This document shows, in pieces, positions 45,895-54,613 of a stretch of 64,000 nucleotides of DNA. A model generated the notes under the pieces. That model searched no databases and was not told the origin of the DNA. It worked only from the letters and a program-made list of their open reading frames with translations. The stretch is taken from positions 1 through 64,000 of the forward strand of contig JAQWOH010000060.1 in NCBI GenBank assembly GCA_029245955.1. Reading direction: 5' to 3'. Origin of the DNA: Fuerstiella sp. (GTDB taxonomy: Bacteria > Planctomycetota > Planctomycetia > Planctomycetales > Planctomycetaceae). The stretch's first letter is position 1. The number at the start of each line of letters is the position of its first letter. The position numbers were made by a program, and so were the translations under genes.

Positions 45895-47169
45895 CTAGTC
45901 TGCGATCAGATAGATGTGGTCCTGAGTTCGCAGCAAAATGTTTCCGTCCACAAAGACGGGAGTAGCTATGGTATGTTCTGCGGCGACTTTGTTGCTGGCC
46001 AGTACGTTGAATTGGTCACCGGCAGCATCCAGGACGAAGACCGTGCCGTCCTGGCGAGTGACGTACAGCTTCCCGTCTGCCAGAACTGGTGAAGCCCGAA
46101 ATGTCATGCGGTGTTTCTCGAGCTGTCCCGACCAGATCGTTCTGCCGGTCTGCAAATCCAGACAGTCGACGGTCCCTCGAGCCGTCTTAACGTCTCTCAG
46201 AACATAGATGCGATCGTTGGCGATGGTCGGCGTGGGCACATCGGCTGCAGTTTCGGCGTTTGTCCACATTACGTGAGAACGAGTGACATCCCCGGAGCCG
46301 CCCATGCGGATGGCGGTCAGCGTGCCACCTCGAGCGTAGGGAGCAATCACGACGCCGTCAGCCGAAACGGAAGAACTGATTGACCGAAAATACTCATTGT
46401 GTTCCGGGTTCAAAGTGCCGAATCGCCAAAGTTCGTCACCACCGTCCGCGTCGTGGCAGGTGACGTAGTCGGCGCCGGTAACAATAATGACTTCCCGGCC
46501 TGACGGGTCTGTGGTCACAATCGGCGTGGTGTAGCTCTGGGCTGCCTCCCGCGGAGCGTCAGTCATGCGATCTTGCTTCCACTTCAGTTTTCCACTGGCT
46601 CGATCGAATGCCGCCAGATACGAAGGCCCGCTGTGCATCATCGTGATGACGACAGCATTCTTGGTGAGTACTGGCGATGTTCCCAGGTCCCACCACAACG
46701 TCTCGGCGGTAACCTGCGCAAAACGTTCAAAGACGTTTGTTTCCCACTGCAGATCACCAGTCAGGCTGAAGCAACCGAAATCGCCGCTCTTGAAGTAAAC
46801 GAACACTCGTTTTCCGTCCGTCACTGGCGAGGGATTTGCGCCTGTGCCGTCTTTGCCCTGCTTGCCGTCGATGGACGTTCCCAGATTCTTTGCCCAGCGT
46901 TCCTCGCCATCAATGCCCAGGCATGTCACCAGGTTCTTTCCCTCAACTGTCGTCGTAACGAAGATTGAGTCGCCAAAGACTGCGGGGGTTGAGGCTCCGA
47001 CGCCGTTAAGCCGGTACGACCAGGTTACGTCGTCTGCTGTCCAGGAGGTCGGATACTTATGATCGTCGGCAACGCCGTTCCCGTTCGGTCCGCGCCAGCC
47101 GGGCCAGTCTCCGGCGTGAACTTGTGCAGTGAGGAGCAGCATCGCTGCGAGAAATGTTACGAGCCGCAT
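45895..47169 (-). CDS. secreted PQQ-type beta-propeller protein
   Basis: A 424-residue protein with a signal peptide (MRLVTFLAAMLLLTAQVHAG). It starts the mature part with DWPGWRGPNGNGVADDHKYP, the characteristic opening of planctomycete PQQ-like propellers. Repeats such as VTCLGIDGEERWAKNLG, AAFDRASGKLKWKQD, VTCHDADGGDELWRFG, VDCLDLQTGRTIWSG and FVLDAAGDQF form the blades (Trp/Asp-Gly pattern). No PQQ-binding catalytic residues are assigned; these are mostly non-enzymatic or uncharacterised. Start at 47169 rather than 47232, because the signal peptide begins there. A paralogue with the same opening lies at 57359. Confidence 0.88.
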   Translation of the reverse strand: MRLVTFLAAMLLLTAQVHAGDWPGWRGPNGNGVADDHKYPTSWTADDVTWSYRLNGVGASTPAVFGDSIFVTTTVEGKNLVTCLGIDGEERWAKNLGTSIDGKQGKDGTGANPSPVTDGKRVFVYFKSGDFGCFSLTGDLQWETNVFERFAQVTAETLWWDLGTSPVLTKNAVVITMMHSGPSYLAAFDRASGKLKWKQDRMTDAPREAAQSYTTPIVTTDPSGREVIIVTGADYVTCHDADGGDELWRFGTLNPEHNEYFRSISSSVSADGVVIAPYARGGTLTAIRMGGSGDVTRSHVMWTNAETAADVPTPTIANDRIYVLRDVKTARGTVDCLDLQTGRTIWSGQLEKHRMTFRASPVLADGKLYVTRQDGTVFVLDAAGDQFNVLASNKVAAEHTIATPVFVDGNILLRTQDHIYLIAD

Positions 47170-47300
47170 GCCGAGAGTCTCCGGGAGAATGTGCTGCATT
47201 CGGAACCACGATGGCGTGTGTTGCCAGCGCACCGTTTTCGGTTAGACACCATGGGGATGTTTCACGACCAGTCTGTTGATCTTTGCGGTCGCACCGGATC

Positions 47301-47735
47301 TTAGTGAACATTTGAAGCGGTACCGGCCCCATCCGCCTGTTGTTCTTCGTTCGAAAAGTCAACCAGCGAGCCGAATGTGCCGGACATCTGTACCGATCCG
47401 CACAGCAGAGTCATACACGTCAGCATAGTGACATAGATGAATTTGCCTGCGTAGTTGCTGACAGTCAGACCGAAAAGTGAGTGTGTTCCCTCAATGGGCG
47501 GAGCGACTGCTCCCCAGACAAGTACTGTGACGAACATCAGAAGCAGTGCACCGATGAAACCACCACTCCGCAGAATTCGCGTCGCCTTCGCCCAGTTCAC
47601 GGCAAAAGACCAATAGGCCAGCCACGCCAGCAACGGCAACCACGGAAGAACCGCCCTGGCAAAGGCGACTACGACAGCCAGCAGCGACCAGAGGACGTTG
47701 ATCAGACTTTGAAGAAGTTCAATTACGGAGTCCAT
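47301..47735 (-). CDS. hypothetical membrane protein
   Basis: A 144-residue protein with four likely transmembrane segments (LWSLLAVVVAFARAVLPWLP, LLAWLAYWSFAVNW, GALLLMFVTVLVWGAVAP, FIYVTMLTCMTLLCGSV). The N-terminus is short and the C-terminus hydrophilic (Glu/Gln/Asp-rich). No family recognised. It is 131 bp upstream of the PQQ propeller on the same strand, and may be co-transcribed with it. Confidence 0.62.
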   Translation of the reverse strand: MDSVIELLQSLINVLWSLLAVVVAFARAVLPWLPLLAWLAYWSFAVNWAKATRILRSGGFIGALLLMFVTVLVWGAVAPPIEGTHSLFGLTVSNYAGKFIYVTMLTCMTLLCGSVQMSGTFGSLVDFSNEEQQADGAGTASNVH

Positions 47736-48400
47736 GAGTATTCACAGTTGGGTTGAGGCGGACTAGTGAAAAGTGCGAAAGCAGAGCAGCCGAAGGAGTC
47801 TAACCGACCGGAAGTCGATCTTGAACGCCGCCATTTTCCATAAGGCGCGGTTTTCCATGATTTTGGAAATTATCTGTGCGTACAGGATGTGGTGAAAGTA
47901 TGTTCCGGACTGGACGCTCTATGTAATTCCACGCACTTCCGGTCGCTGGGGCAGCGAAAACACTGCAGGCGGCCGGCTATGTTTGTGCGGGTGCTGTCAT
48001 GCAGAGTTCAGGAGTGATTTTTTCGCAGAGACTGCCACAACGAGGAATTTTCAAGCTGAGGGTCGTTTTCGGGCCCGAATAAGCGTCTTGTCGCCGTCAG
48101 TGCGGACGTCAGAGCGGAATTGCGGGACAACGTGGTCGTCGTCGCACTTTCGCCTTCAGCATTACTGTCGATATCAATATCAGGCGACAAAGTCAGCGGC
48201 GTGGCGACCACTGAAATTTCATGTTCCCCTGGCCGGCATCAGCAATGACGACGCCAGGGTCGTTCCCGGCGGCAGGAGCAAAGAAAACAAGATTTGCGTC
48301 CTTGCTGTCCAGTGGATCCGTCCGGATAAACAATCAGCAGCGCCAACTCCATATCGGTTTAGCGGCTGGCGAATATCGCTATCGCTCCGGGCAATGATCT
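47736..48400. other. intergenic region
   Basis: About 665 bp between the membrane protein gene and the Gfo/Idh gene (both on -). A + frame near 48080-48245 (RLVAVSADVRAELRDNVVVV) is open but matches nothing I know and lacks a start. It may be an eroded gene; otherwise I see nothing. Confidence 0.45.
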
Positions 48401-49504
48401 CTACAACATCACGGGGCCGCCACCGTTTTGAGCGGATGTTAGCGCCGCGTCCAAAACCTGTTGCGTCTTCAACGCAATATCCGGCCAGTGCGAATCCGTT
48501 TTGCCGCTCAGCACCAGTGACGAGAAGTTGCGGAAAAGCTTCGTTTCCTGAGTGTTTTTCCCGTTGTTGCTGATTTCTGGTACAGATACGGTTTGCAGAT
48601 ATTTTTCCATCGTGAAGCGGCAGCCGTCGGCGACAAAATCGTGGTTAGCGACGTCAAAGGAAACGGTGTTGTCGAGATACGGCAACACAAAGTCTTTCCA
48701 TTCCACGTAACCCTTGGTTCCGCTGATGTTAACCCATTGCTGGTGGTTACCTCGAAAGGAATTATAAAACGTCGCCGACGTCCCGTTTGCAAAGTGCAGT
48801 TCGCCCTGAAATTCCATAGGTACGTTGTTGGGACTGTCCGCCCGTTTGGCACCGTACAGAATTCGACCACGCACTTCCGTCGGCATCTCGAAGTTCATCG
48901 CCCACAAAGAAATTCGAATTGTGTACCATCCGAGGTCGCCGAGGCACCCGGCTGGCTCCAGATTACTACTGGCCCGAATATTGCTGGCCACCCATGCCTC
49001 GTCCGCACAGAAACTAAACTGGCTCGCGATGCGACGGATTTCGCCCACGCTGCTGCCATCGTCCAGCGTCTTTCTAATCTCCGGCAGACGAGCACTATGC
49101 ATAAACATCACTCCGTCCATGAACTGAACGTCGTGAGCGTTGCAGGCATCGATCATCGTCTGCACGTCATCGGCAGAGACTCCGCACGGCTTTTCCACCA
49201 TGACGTGCTTGCCAGTGTTTGCAGCTTTAACGACCCATTCCGTGCGAAGACCTGTTGGTAGCGGAACATAGACAGCATCGATGTCGTCTCGACCCAACAG
49301 CTCTTCGTATGTGCCCAGCGCATCCACCTGATGAGCGACCGGAACAGATCCCTGACATTCGTCAATGAATGCCTGAGCCTTCTCCACAGAGCGACTGGCG
49401 ACGGCCACCACTTTGGCGTTGCCGGATGCTGCAATGGAATGCCAGTTCTTCATGGCAATGCCGGCTGTGCTCAGGATTCCCCAACGGCACAATGTTTCGC
49501 TCAT
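48401..49504 (-). CDS. Gfo/Idh/MocA family oxidoreductase
   Basis: A 367-residue NAD(P)-dependent sugar or cyclitol dehydrogenase. The Rossmann domain begins with CRWGILSTAGIAMKN and the conserved GKHVMVEKPCGVSADD (catalytic Lys of the EKP motif) is present. MDGVMFMHSARLPEIRKT and GCLGDLGWYTIRISLWAM are the usual downstream blocks, and the second, beta-sheet domain follows (~130-367). No signal or Tat peptide, so cytoplasmic, unlike many planctomycete Gfo/Idh proteins. Substrate unknown. It is monocistronic. Confidence 0.9.
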   Translation of the reverse strand: MSETLCRWGILSTAGIAMKNWHSIAASGNAKVVAVASRSVEKAQAFIDECQGSVPVAHQVDALGTYEELLGRDDIDAVYVPLPTGLRTEWVVKAANTGKHVMVEKPCGVSADDVQTMIDACNAHDVQFMDGVMFMHSARLPEIRKTLDDGSSVGEIRRIASQFSFCADEAWVASNIRASSNLEPAGCLGDLGWYTIRISLWAMNFEMPTEVRGRILYGAKRADSPNNVPMEFQGELHFANGTSATFYNSFRGNHQQWVNISGTKGYVEWKDFVLPYLDNTVSFDVANHDFVADGCRFTMEKYLQTVSVPEISNNGKNTQETKLFRNFSSLVLSGKTDSHWPDIALKTQQVLDAALTSAQNGGGPVML

Positions 49505-50213
49505 TATCTTTGTTCCTGTAAGTGCTTAGCGATCACCGCAACTGTCTGTGAAAAGAGAGTTCGAATTCCGTTGTCTGGCCGGACGCGTTTATTCTGATGA
49601 GCGGCACGGCCTACTGATCGACAATTGACAGCGTTTGTACCCGTGGCTCACTGTTCCAGGTTTTCGGACTGGCTTTCAGTAACCCTGCGGGCGGATGGTC
49701 CGGAAAAAACCGCCAAATCGCAAGTCCGCGACATTTGCGACTGATAATTTCAGGGAATTCCTCATGTGATTAACGTCCTTCATGTGCAGTTGCTCTCTGT
49801 TCTTGAATATCGTATTTCGTCGGACGTTGGGGGGCTGTAACGAATGTTGGTAAAGTTGGAGGTGAGGTGACCGGGGGGAGCAAAAAATGAGTGATACGCC
49901 GGAGCTTGTGGCGTAAGCAAAGTGCAGTCCCGGTCACCTACAAGTCCAAACACACATTCCGTTACTGCACCCGTTCGTTACGATGTTTCCGCAACGACGT
50001 GACAGGTCGTGTCTCAACGAATAAAGTGAATCATCGCCACAAGTCAGAGCGGCCCTTCACGGCGAACGTGACAAGACCGACGCGCCGGGGATATCCCACG
50101 CTGCCCATCGCCCCGAGACTCGCCCATGCCGTTTGATGCGAGTGTCATCCACAGAACACTGTAACACACCCACACGCTGCGTTGCTGATCGATGACGCAG
50201 CAGGAATCTCCCC
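49505..50213. other. intergenic region
   Basis: About 709 bp between divergent Gfo/Idh and DUF1080 genes. It contains the promoters of both. A GGTGACCGGGGGGAGC stretch near 49866 is G-rich, but I see no gene, RNA or repeat. Confidence 0.5.
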
Positions 50214-51518
50214 ATGAAAACAAATCGCAACGCATCAATCAAAGTTATCTTGGTAATAACGCTGACGTTTGCCGTGGTTGGCTGTTCCGGCACACATCAG
50301 CCGACAGAGGAACTTCCGCTGTCGAATGAGACCGTCTCAACTCAGGCGACGAGTAATGAGGCGGGGAACGCTGAGTTAGAGCCGTACGTTCCGTTTAACT
50401 TTGTGAAACCGAATCTAAGCGACCACGAGATTCGCGACGGCTGGATCAGCTTATTCGACGGAGCAACGCTGTTCGGGTGGGAGGTCCCGGAGGAGACGAA
50501 CTGGCACGTGGAAGATGGCACAATTGTGGCTGACAGCGGAAAACGAAGTCTGCTGCTGACTCCGTTTGCATTCGACGACTTCCAGCTTCGCTGTGATTTT
50601 CATCTGGAGACAGGTGGCAACAGTGGAGTTTTTCTCCGGACTGCCGAAGGAGCCGGCAATCCGGCTAAGGACACTTACGAATTGAACATCTGTGACTCGC
50701 ACGAATCACATAAGACAGGCAGCCTTGTGGAGCGACATGTTACAGAAGATGTTCCCGCGGTGGAAGGCGACTGGCACACGTTTGAAATCCACTGCGAAGG
50801 GCTTCACATCACGGTGAAGCTTGACGGAAAGGAGATCGTTGATTTTACTGACCAGTCGGGCAATCCACGCTCTTCGGGCAGGATCGGTCTACAGATGAAC
50901 TCCGGGCGCATTGCGTTTCGCAACGTCTTTCTGCGTCCTTTGAACAGCATGGCCCTGTTCAATGGAACGGATCTGACGGGCCTGCGAGAAGTGCCTGGCG
51001 GTATGAGTACGTTTGAAGTTAAGGACAACGCGATTCACGTCGCGAATGGACCCGGTTTTCTGGAAAGTGAAGATACGTTTGCTGACTTCATCCTGCACGT
51101 TGAAGCTCGAACAAATGGCATAGCGCTCAACAGCGGTGTGTTCTTTCGAGCGATGCCTGGAACAGAGGAAACCCCGTCACACGGATACGAGATGCAGATT
51201 CAAAACGGGTACAGGGATGATGACCGCGCAAAACCTGCTGATTCCGGTAGCGGGGCGATTTTTCGCAGAGCGGCAGCTCGATACGTCGTCGCCAACGACA
51301 ATGAGTGGATGGTCGAAACGCTGATCGCTCAAGGTGGCAAATTTGCAACCTTCGTGAACGGCTACCAGGTCGTCAACTGGGAGGATGATCGAAAGCCCGA
51401 TGAGAATCCCCGTCGCGGCAGACGGCTGGACGCCGGCCACATCAGCCTGCAGGGCCACGACCCCACGACAGACCTCGACTTTCGAGCGTTACGGATCCAT
51501 GAACTTAAATCTAAGTAG
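50214..51518 (+). CDS. lipoprotein with two DUF1080 (3-keto-disaccharide hydrolase) domains
   Basis: A 434-residue protein. The N-terminus is a lipoprotein signal (hydrophobic VILVITLTFAV, then VVGC lipobox, Cys ~24). Two DUF1080 domains follow: first ~65-240 (GWISLFDGATLFGWEV; LRCDFHLETGGNSGVFLRTA), second ~245-430 (SMALFNGTDLTGLREVP; LHVEARTNGIALNSGVFFRA). DUF1080 enzymes act on 3-keto-glycosides in related Bacteroidetes/planctomycete pathways that start with oxidised disaccharides. Both copies look complete. Outer-membrane or periplasmic location is expected. The nearby Gfo/Idh oxidoreductase (divergent) could supply 3-keto substrates, a common pairing, but that is inference. Confidence 0.88.
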   Translation: MKTNRNASIKVILVITLTFAVVGCSGTHQPTEELPLSNETVSTQATSNEAGNAELEPYVPFNFVKPNLSDHEIRDGWISLFDGATLFGWEVPEETNWHVEDGTIVADSGKRSLLLTPFAFDDFQLRCDFHLETGGNSGVFLRTAEGAGNPAKDTYELNICDSHESHKTGSLVERHVTEDVPAVEGDWHTFEIHCEGLHITVKLDGKEIVDFTDQSGNPRSSGRIGLQMNSGRIAFRNVFLRPLNSMALFNGTDLTGLREVPGGMSTFEVKDNAIHVANGPGFLESEDTFADFILHVEARTNGIALNSGVFFRAMPGTEETPSHGYEMQIQNGYRDDDRAKPADSGSGAIFRRAAARYVVANDNEWMVETLIAQGGKFATFVNGYQVVNWEDDRKPDENPRRGRRLDAGHISLQGHDPTTDLDFRALRIHELKSK

Positions 51519-51577
51519 AGCGGCGTCCCGCGGAACAGCGTTGGGGCGCTGTGAGCGTACGTTACGAACCTGGCGGG

Positions 51578-52417
51578 TCAGATCCGCAGATGATCCAGTG
51601 CGTCTTCCGGTGATGACGCGTAGCTCAGGTAGAACGGACCGAATTCGGCGTATTTTGCAGAAGCGCGGTCAAATCGCATGCCATACACAATTTCCTTAAT
51701 ATGTTCCGGAGCGCGCCCCCAGAGCGTGACGCCCCATTCCCAGTCGTCGAAACCGGTGGACGCGGTAATCAACTGTGAGACGCGCCCTGCAAACTTAATT
51801 CCTGACGTTGCGTGTTCCGCCATCAATTCGCTGCGTGCACTGAACGGTTCCGTGTACCAGTTGGCCTGCGGGTGCCGGGCCTTGTTCATCGGATAGAAAG
51901 TAATCACAGGAAACGGGGGGAAGTCCGGATAGAGCCGCTGCTTATTCATCGCCGGCAGCCGCTGTTTGTACGCGTTGAGCTTTGCCTCGAAGGCCGGGTC
52001 GGTCTCTGCAGTCCCCTCCCGTTTCAGCCGTTCCGCGTATTGTTCAATCGATGGTACGTATTCCGAGATTTCAGTGATTGACACAAATGAGTACGCTGGT
52101 TTTAACGCACTGCCGACAGCCGAGTTCCGCAGTTCCTGAGTGACGCGATCAATCTTCAGAGGGTCCGGGTCCATAATCATCACGCCCAGGTCGGCACGAT
52201 GCCCCGACACCACAGAAGTCTGCAGGCGAGCGGGCGCCTCATCGCCGGAGGCGTTGAGGATTTGTGCAACATATTCGCGTCCCTCTGCTCTCTGCGAATC
52301 GGTCAGCAGCATCAGAGCAGACTGATCCACCTTGTAATATTGATGCAGGCAGTGCCAGCCTTCGCCCATACAAATTGTCGGGGCGGGCAGGTTGGAAGGA
52401 GCGTGTGGTCGGTTCAC
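51578..52417 (-). CDS. hemQ: hydrogen-peroxide-dependent heme synthase (HemQ, chlorite dismutase family)
   Basis: A 279-residue heme-binding protein converting coproheme to protoheme in the coproporphyrin-dependent pathway. C-terminal signatures are clear: ITFYPMNKARHPQANWYTEP, LMAEHATSGIKFAGRVSQLI (with the proximal His in MAEH), TGFDDWEWGVTLWG and GMRFDRASAKYAEFGPFYLS. The Gln/Arg position near the active site lacks the Arg of true chlorite dismutases as far as I can tell, which supports HemQ. Cytoplasmic; N-terminal ~10 residues poorly conserved. Monocistronic and convergent with the DUF1080 gene. Confidence 0.9.
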   Translation of the reverse strand: MNRPHAPSNLPAPTICMGEGWHCLHQYYKVDQSALMLLTDSQRAEGREYVAQILNASGDEAPARLQTSVVSGHRADLGVMIMDPDPLKIDRVTQELRNSAVGSALKPAYSFVSITEISEYVPSIEQYAERLKREGTAETDPAFEAKLNAYKQRLPAMNKQRLYPDFPPFPVITFYPMNKARHPQANWYTEPFSARSELMAEHATSGIKFAGRVSQLITASTGFDDWEWGVTLWGRAPEHIKEIVYGMRFDRASAKYAEFGPFYLSYASSPEDALDHLRI

Positions 52418-52533
52418 TGATGACCTCGTATGGGCTATGGCAAAAAAAACAGGGGGGCCACACCGCAGTTAAGTGAACGCAACGGTGTGTACGGTACTGA
52501 AGGGCGGCTGACGCTGCCGCACATCTGCCGGTA

Positions 52534-54015
52534 CTACCCGGCAGACGTCAGTTGCCTGTCACCGGACAATGCTGCGAGCAGTTCTGTGGCGATGGCGTCG
52601 CGTTCATCGTCAGCGGCCCCGTCAAGGAACGATGCTATTCGTTCCGTGAATTCCAGTGGTTCTTCACGCAGGCGAATCAGATCCGTCAGTGAAAGTCGCA
52701 GTACAGGTTTTTCACCGGCCGGCAACCCACGCGACAGGCCCGCGATTCCCGCCGCAGAATAGGTCATTGTCCATTGGCTTCCTCCGGGCCCCAGTACATC
52801 AATGCCGACACTGGTTGCATCACCGTCTGGCTCGACAGGGCACGCAGTGAACACATCCTCAGCCCATTCAGAGTTCGTCAACGGCGCCGGACGTCCTTTG
52901 CCCCAGCGATCTTCGTCGCCGAAGTCGATGTAACGGTGTATGACAGTTTTGTCAATCTCCGGGCAGCGAATGTCTCCCGCAAATTGTTTTGTATTGGTCA
53001 TGTCAAAGGTGTTGTCGGTGCGTTCGTACGGTTCGTACGTTCCCATGTTTTCCATCAGAAGACGTTCCAGCATCCATTGATCTTCGTTGCCTTCCCGAGT
53101 TGCGTCCTCATGCACGAAGTCATGACCGCATAGCTCAGCTCCGGTCGCTTTGAAGTATTCTTCGCACCATTCAATCATTTCTCCGGAAGTCATCTTCCTG
53201 TCCGGAGCCATGTGGTAGGTCCCACCGCGGGCCTCCTGAGTTTCGAATAGGCGAACAGTGACTGCGGACACCCATTCGACCGGGATAATGTTCCGACGTT
53301 CCGTTCCGTCCATGCGGAGACGAACTGGAACGTGCCGCCAGCCATCGGGACCGACCGGCTGGGGGGGGATCATCAGGGCCATTAATCGCAGATACAGGTA
53401 AATACCGTGATAAGTATTTGTGTAACCGGTAACCGAATCTCCGGAAATGACAGCGGGACGATAAACTGTCACATGGTCCGCAAAGTCGATTGCGCGGACT
53501 TCCGTTTCAGCAAGGAACTTACTTTCTTCATAGTCGTTCCGAAACGTCTGTCCTGCGTCCAGCGAATCTTCCATCACGGGGGCTGTCTGCAGACCGGCGA
53601 CGTAGCATGTGGAAACATAGTGAATGTCGTGAATCTTCAGATTACGACACAGCTGTATCATGTTGCGAGTGCCGCCCAGGTTCGTACGCCACGGCTCACC
53701 GGTGCGATCGGAACCGTAGAATTCCAAAATGGCTGCACTGTGGATAATACAGTCGACGTTGTCCTGAACCCATTGGCGATCCTCTTCAGAAAAGCCAAAG
53801 CCGGATTCGGCGATGTCGCCACTCAGAACTACCGGACGCGGCAATGCACGACCGAGTTCTTCTTCCCAGTGCTGTAGAATTTGTTCCATGCGTTCGCGCG
53901 GACAGCACTTCTTTGACGCCCGAACCACAACTGCGACGTTGTGTCCATTCAAAAGCAGGTCGCGCACCACATAACGCCCGACCAATCCCGTAGCCCCAGT
54001 CAGTAAGGTATACAT
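52534..54015 (-). CDS. SDR/thioester-reductase-like protein with C-terminal SCP2-like domain
   Basis: A 493-residue protein. The first ~370 residues form an extended SDR (NAD-binding 4 / male-sterility type): MYTLLTGATGLVGRYVVRDL (nucleotide-binding), DCIIHSAAILEFYG, IHYVSTCYVAG, and the active-site Tyr-x3-Lys in NDYEESKFLAETEVRAI. The last ~100 residues (TSVGIDVLGPGGSQWTMTYS, KPVLRLSLTDLIRLREEPLE) resemble an SCP2/sterol-carrier-like fold. Together they suggest a reductase acting on a lipid or acyl substrate. Start chosen at 54015, right at the SDR; the frame extends 33 codons upstream. Cofactor and substrate are inferred only. Confidence 0.8.
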   Translation of the reverse strand: MYTLLTGATGLVGRYVVRDLLLNGHNVAVVVRASKKCCPRERMEQILQHWEEELGRALPRPVVLSGDIAESGFGFSEEDRQWVQDNVDCIIHSAAILEFYGSDRTGEPWRTNLGGTRNMIQLCRNLKIHDIHYVSTCYVAGLQTAPVMEDSLDAGQTFRNDYEESKFLAETEVRAIDFADHVTVYRPAVISGDSVTGYTNTYHGIYLYLRLMALMIPPQPVGPDGWRHVPVRLRMDGTERRNIIPVEWVSAVTVRLFETQEARGGTYHMAPDRKMTSGEMIEWCEEYFKATGAELCGHDFVHEDATREGNEDQWMLERLLMENMGTYEPYERTDNTFDMTNTKQFAGDIRCPEIDKTVIHRYIDFGDEDRWGKGRPAPLTNSEWAEDVFTACPVEPDGDATSVGIDVLGPGGSQWTMTYSAAGIAGLSRGLPAGEKPVLRLSLTDLIRLREEPLEFTERIASFLDGAADDERDAIATELLAALSGDRQLTSAG

Positions 54016-54613
54016 CAAATTCCCTGATGGATGTGACGAAGTCGCCTGTCGACGATGAGTTAAGATGACCATGCAATGACCAACAACGTCCGGCGGCAGC
54101 AAATACTCGCACAATACGCATTGTTACCCTTACCCATGAAACTTTCCCGGGCAAGGGGCGGTTGAGGATGCTGTTTTGTTCACCCAGCATGGCGGCCAGC
54201 ATCCAGCCTCACCGACATATTTACCGCATTTCAACGGAAATGCCCTCAAAAACAACGCAGAAATCGACGCTTACCGATGCCCAACTCGAATTGTGGGTTA
54301 GGTTCGGCGAAATCTGATTGATTGCATTTACGAGGCTAATCGCTAACAAATTCGCATTGTTCCTATTCGGACGCTGAAGTCCAGCATTTCTGTGGTATGC
54401 GAGCACATCTCACCAAAATCGGCGGTCCGGCCGTAATCGGGTTTTGTTGCTCCGACATTGGCAACGGAAAGTCAGTGGACTAAGCGGGTTATCCACAGTC
54501 CTGTTCGTGGGAACATTGTTCGGTTCACTGTCAATGAGTGATGCAGTGGTTCACATTGGTTGGTTCCGGACGATTATCCTGTGAGTGACTCAGTGCACGG
54601 ACGGATGCCAGGA
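54016..54613. other. intergenic region
   Basis: About 600 bp between the SDR gene and the MFS pseudogene, both on the minus strand. No gene, repeat or RNA structure recognised. Confidence 0.5.
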
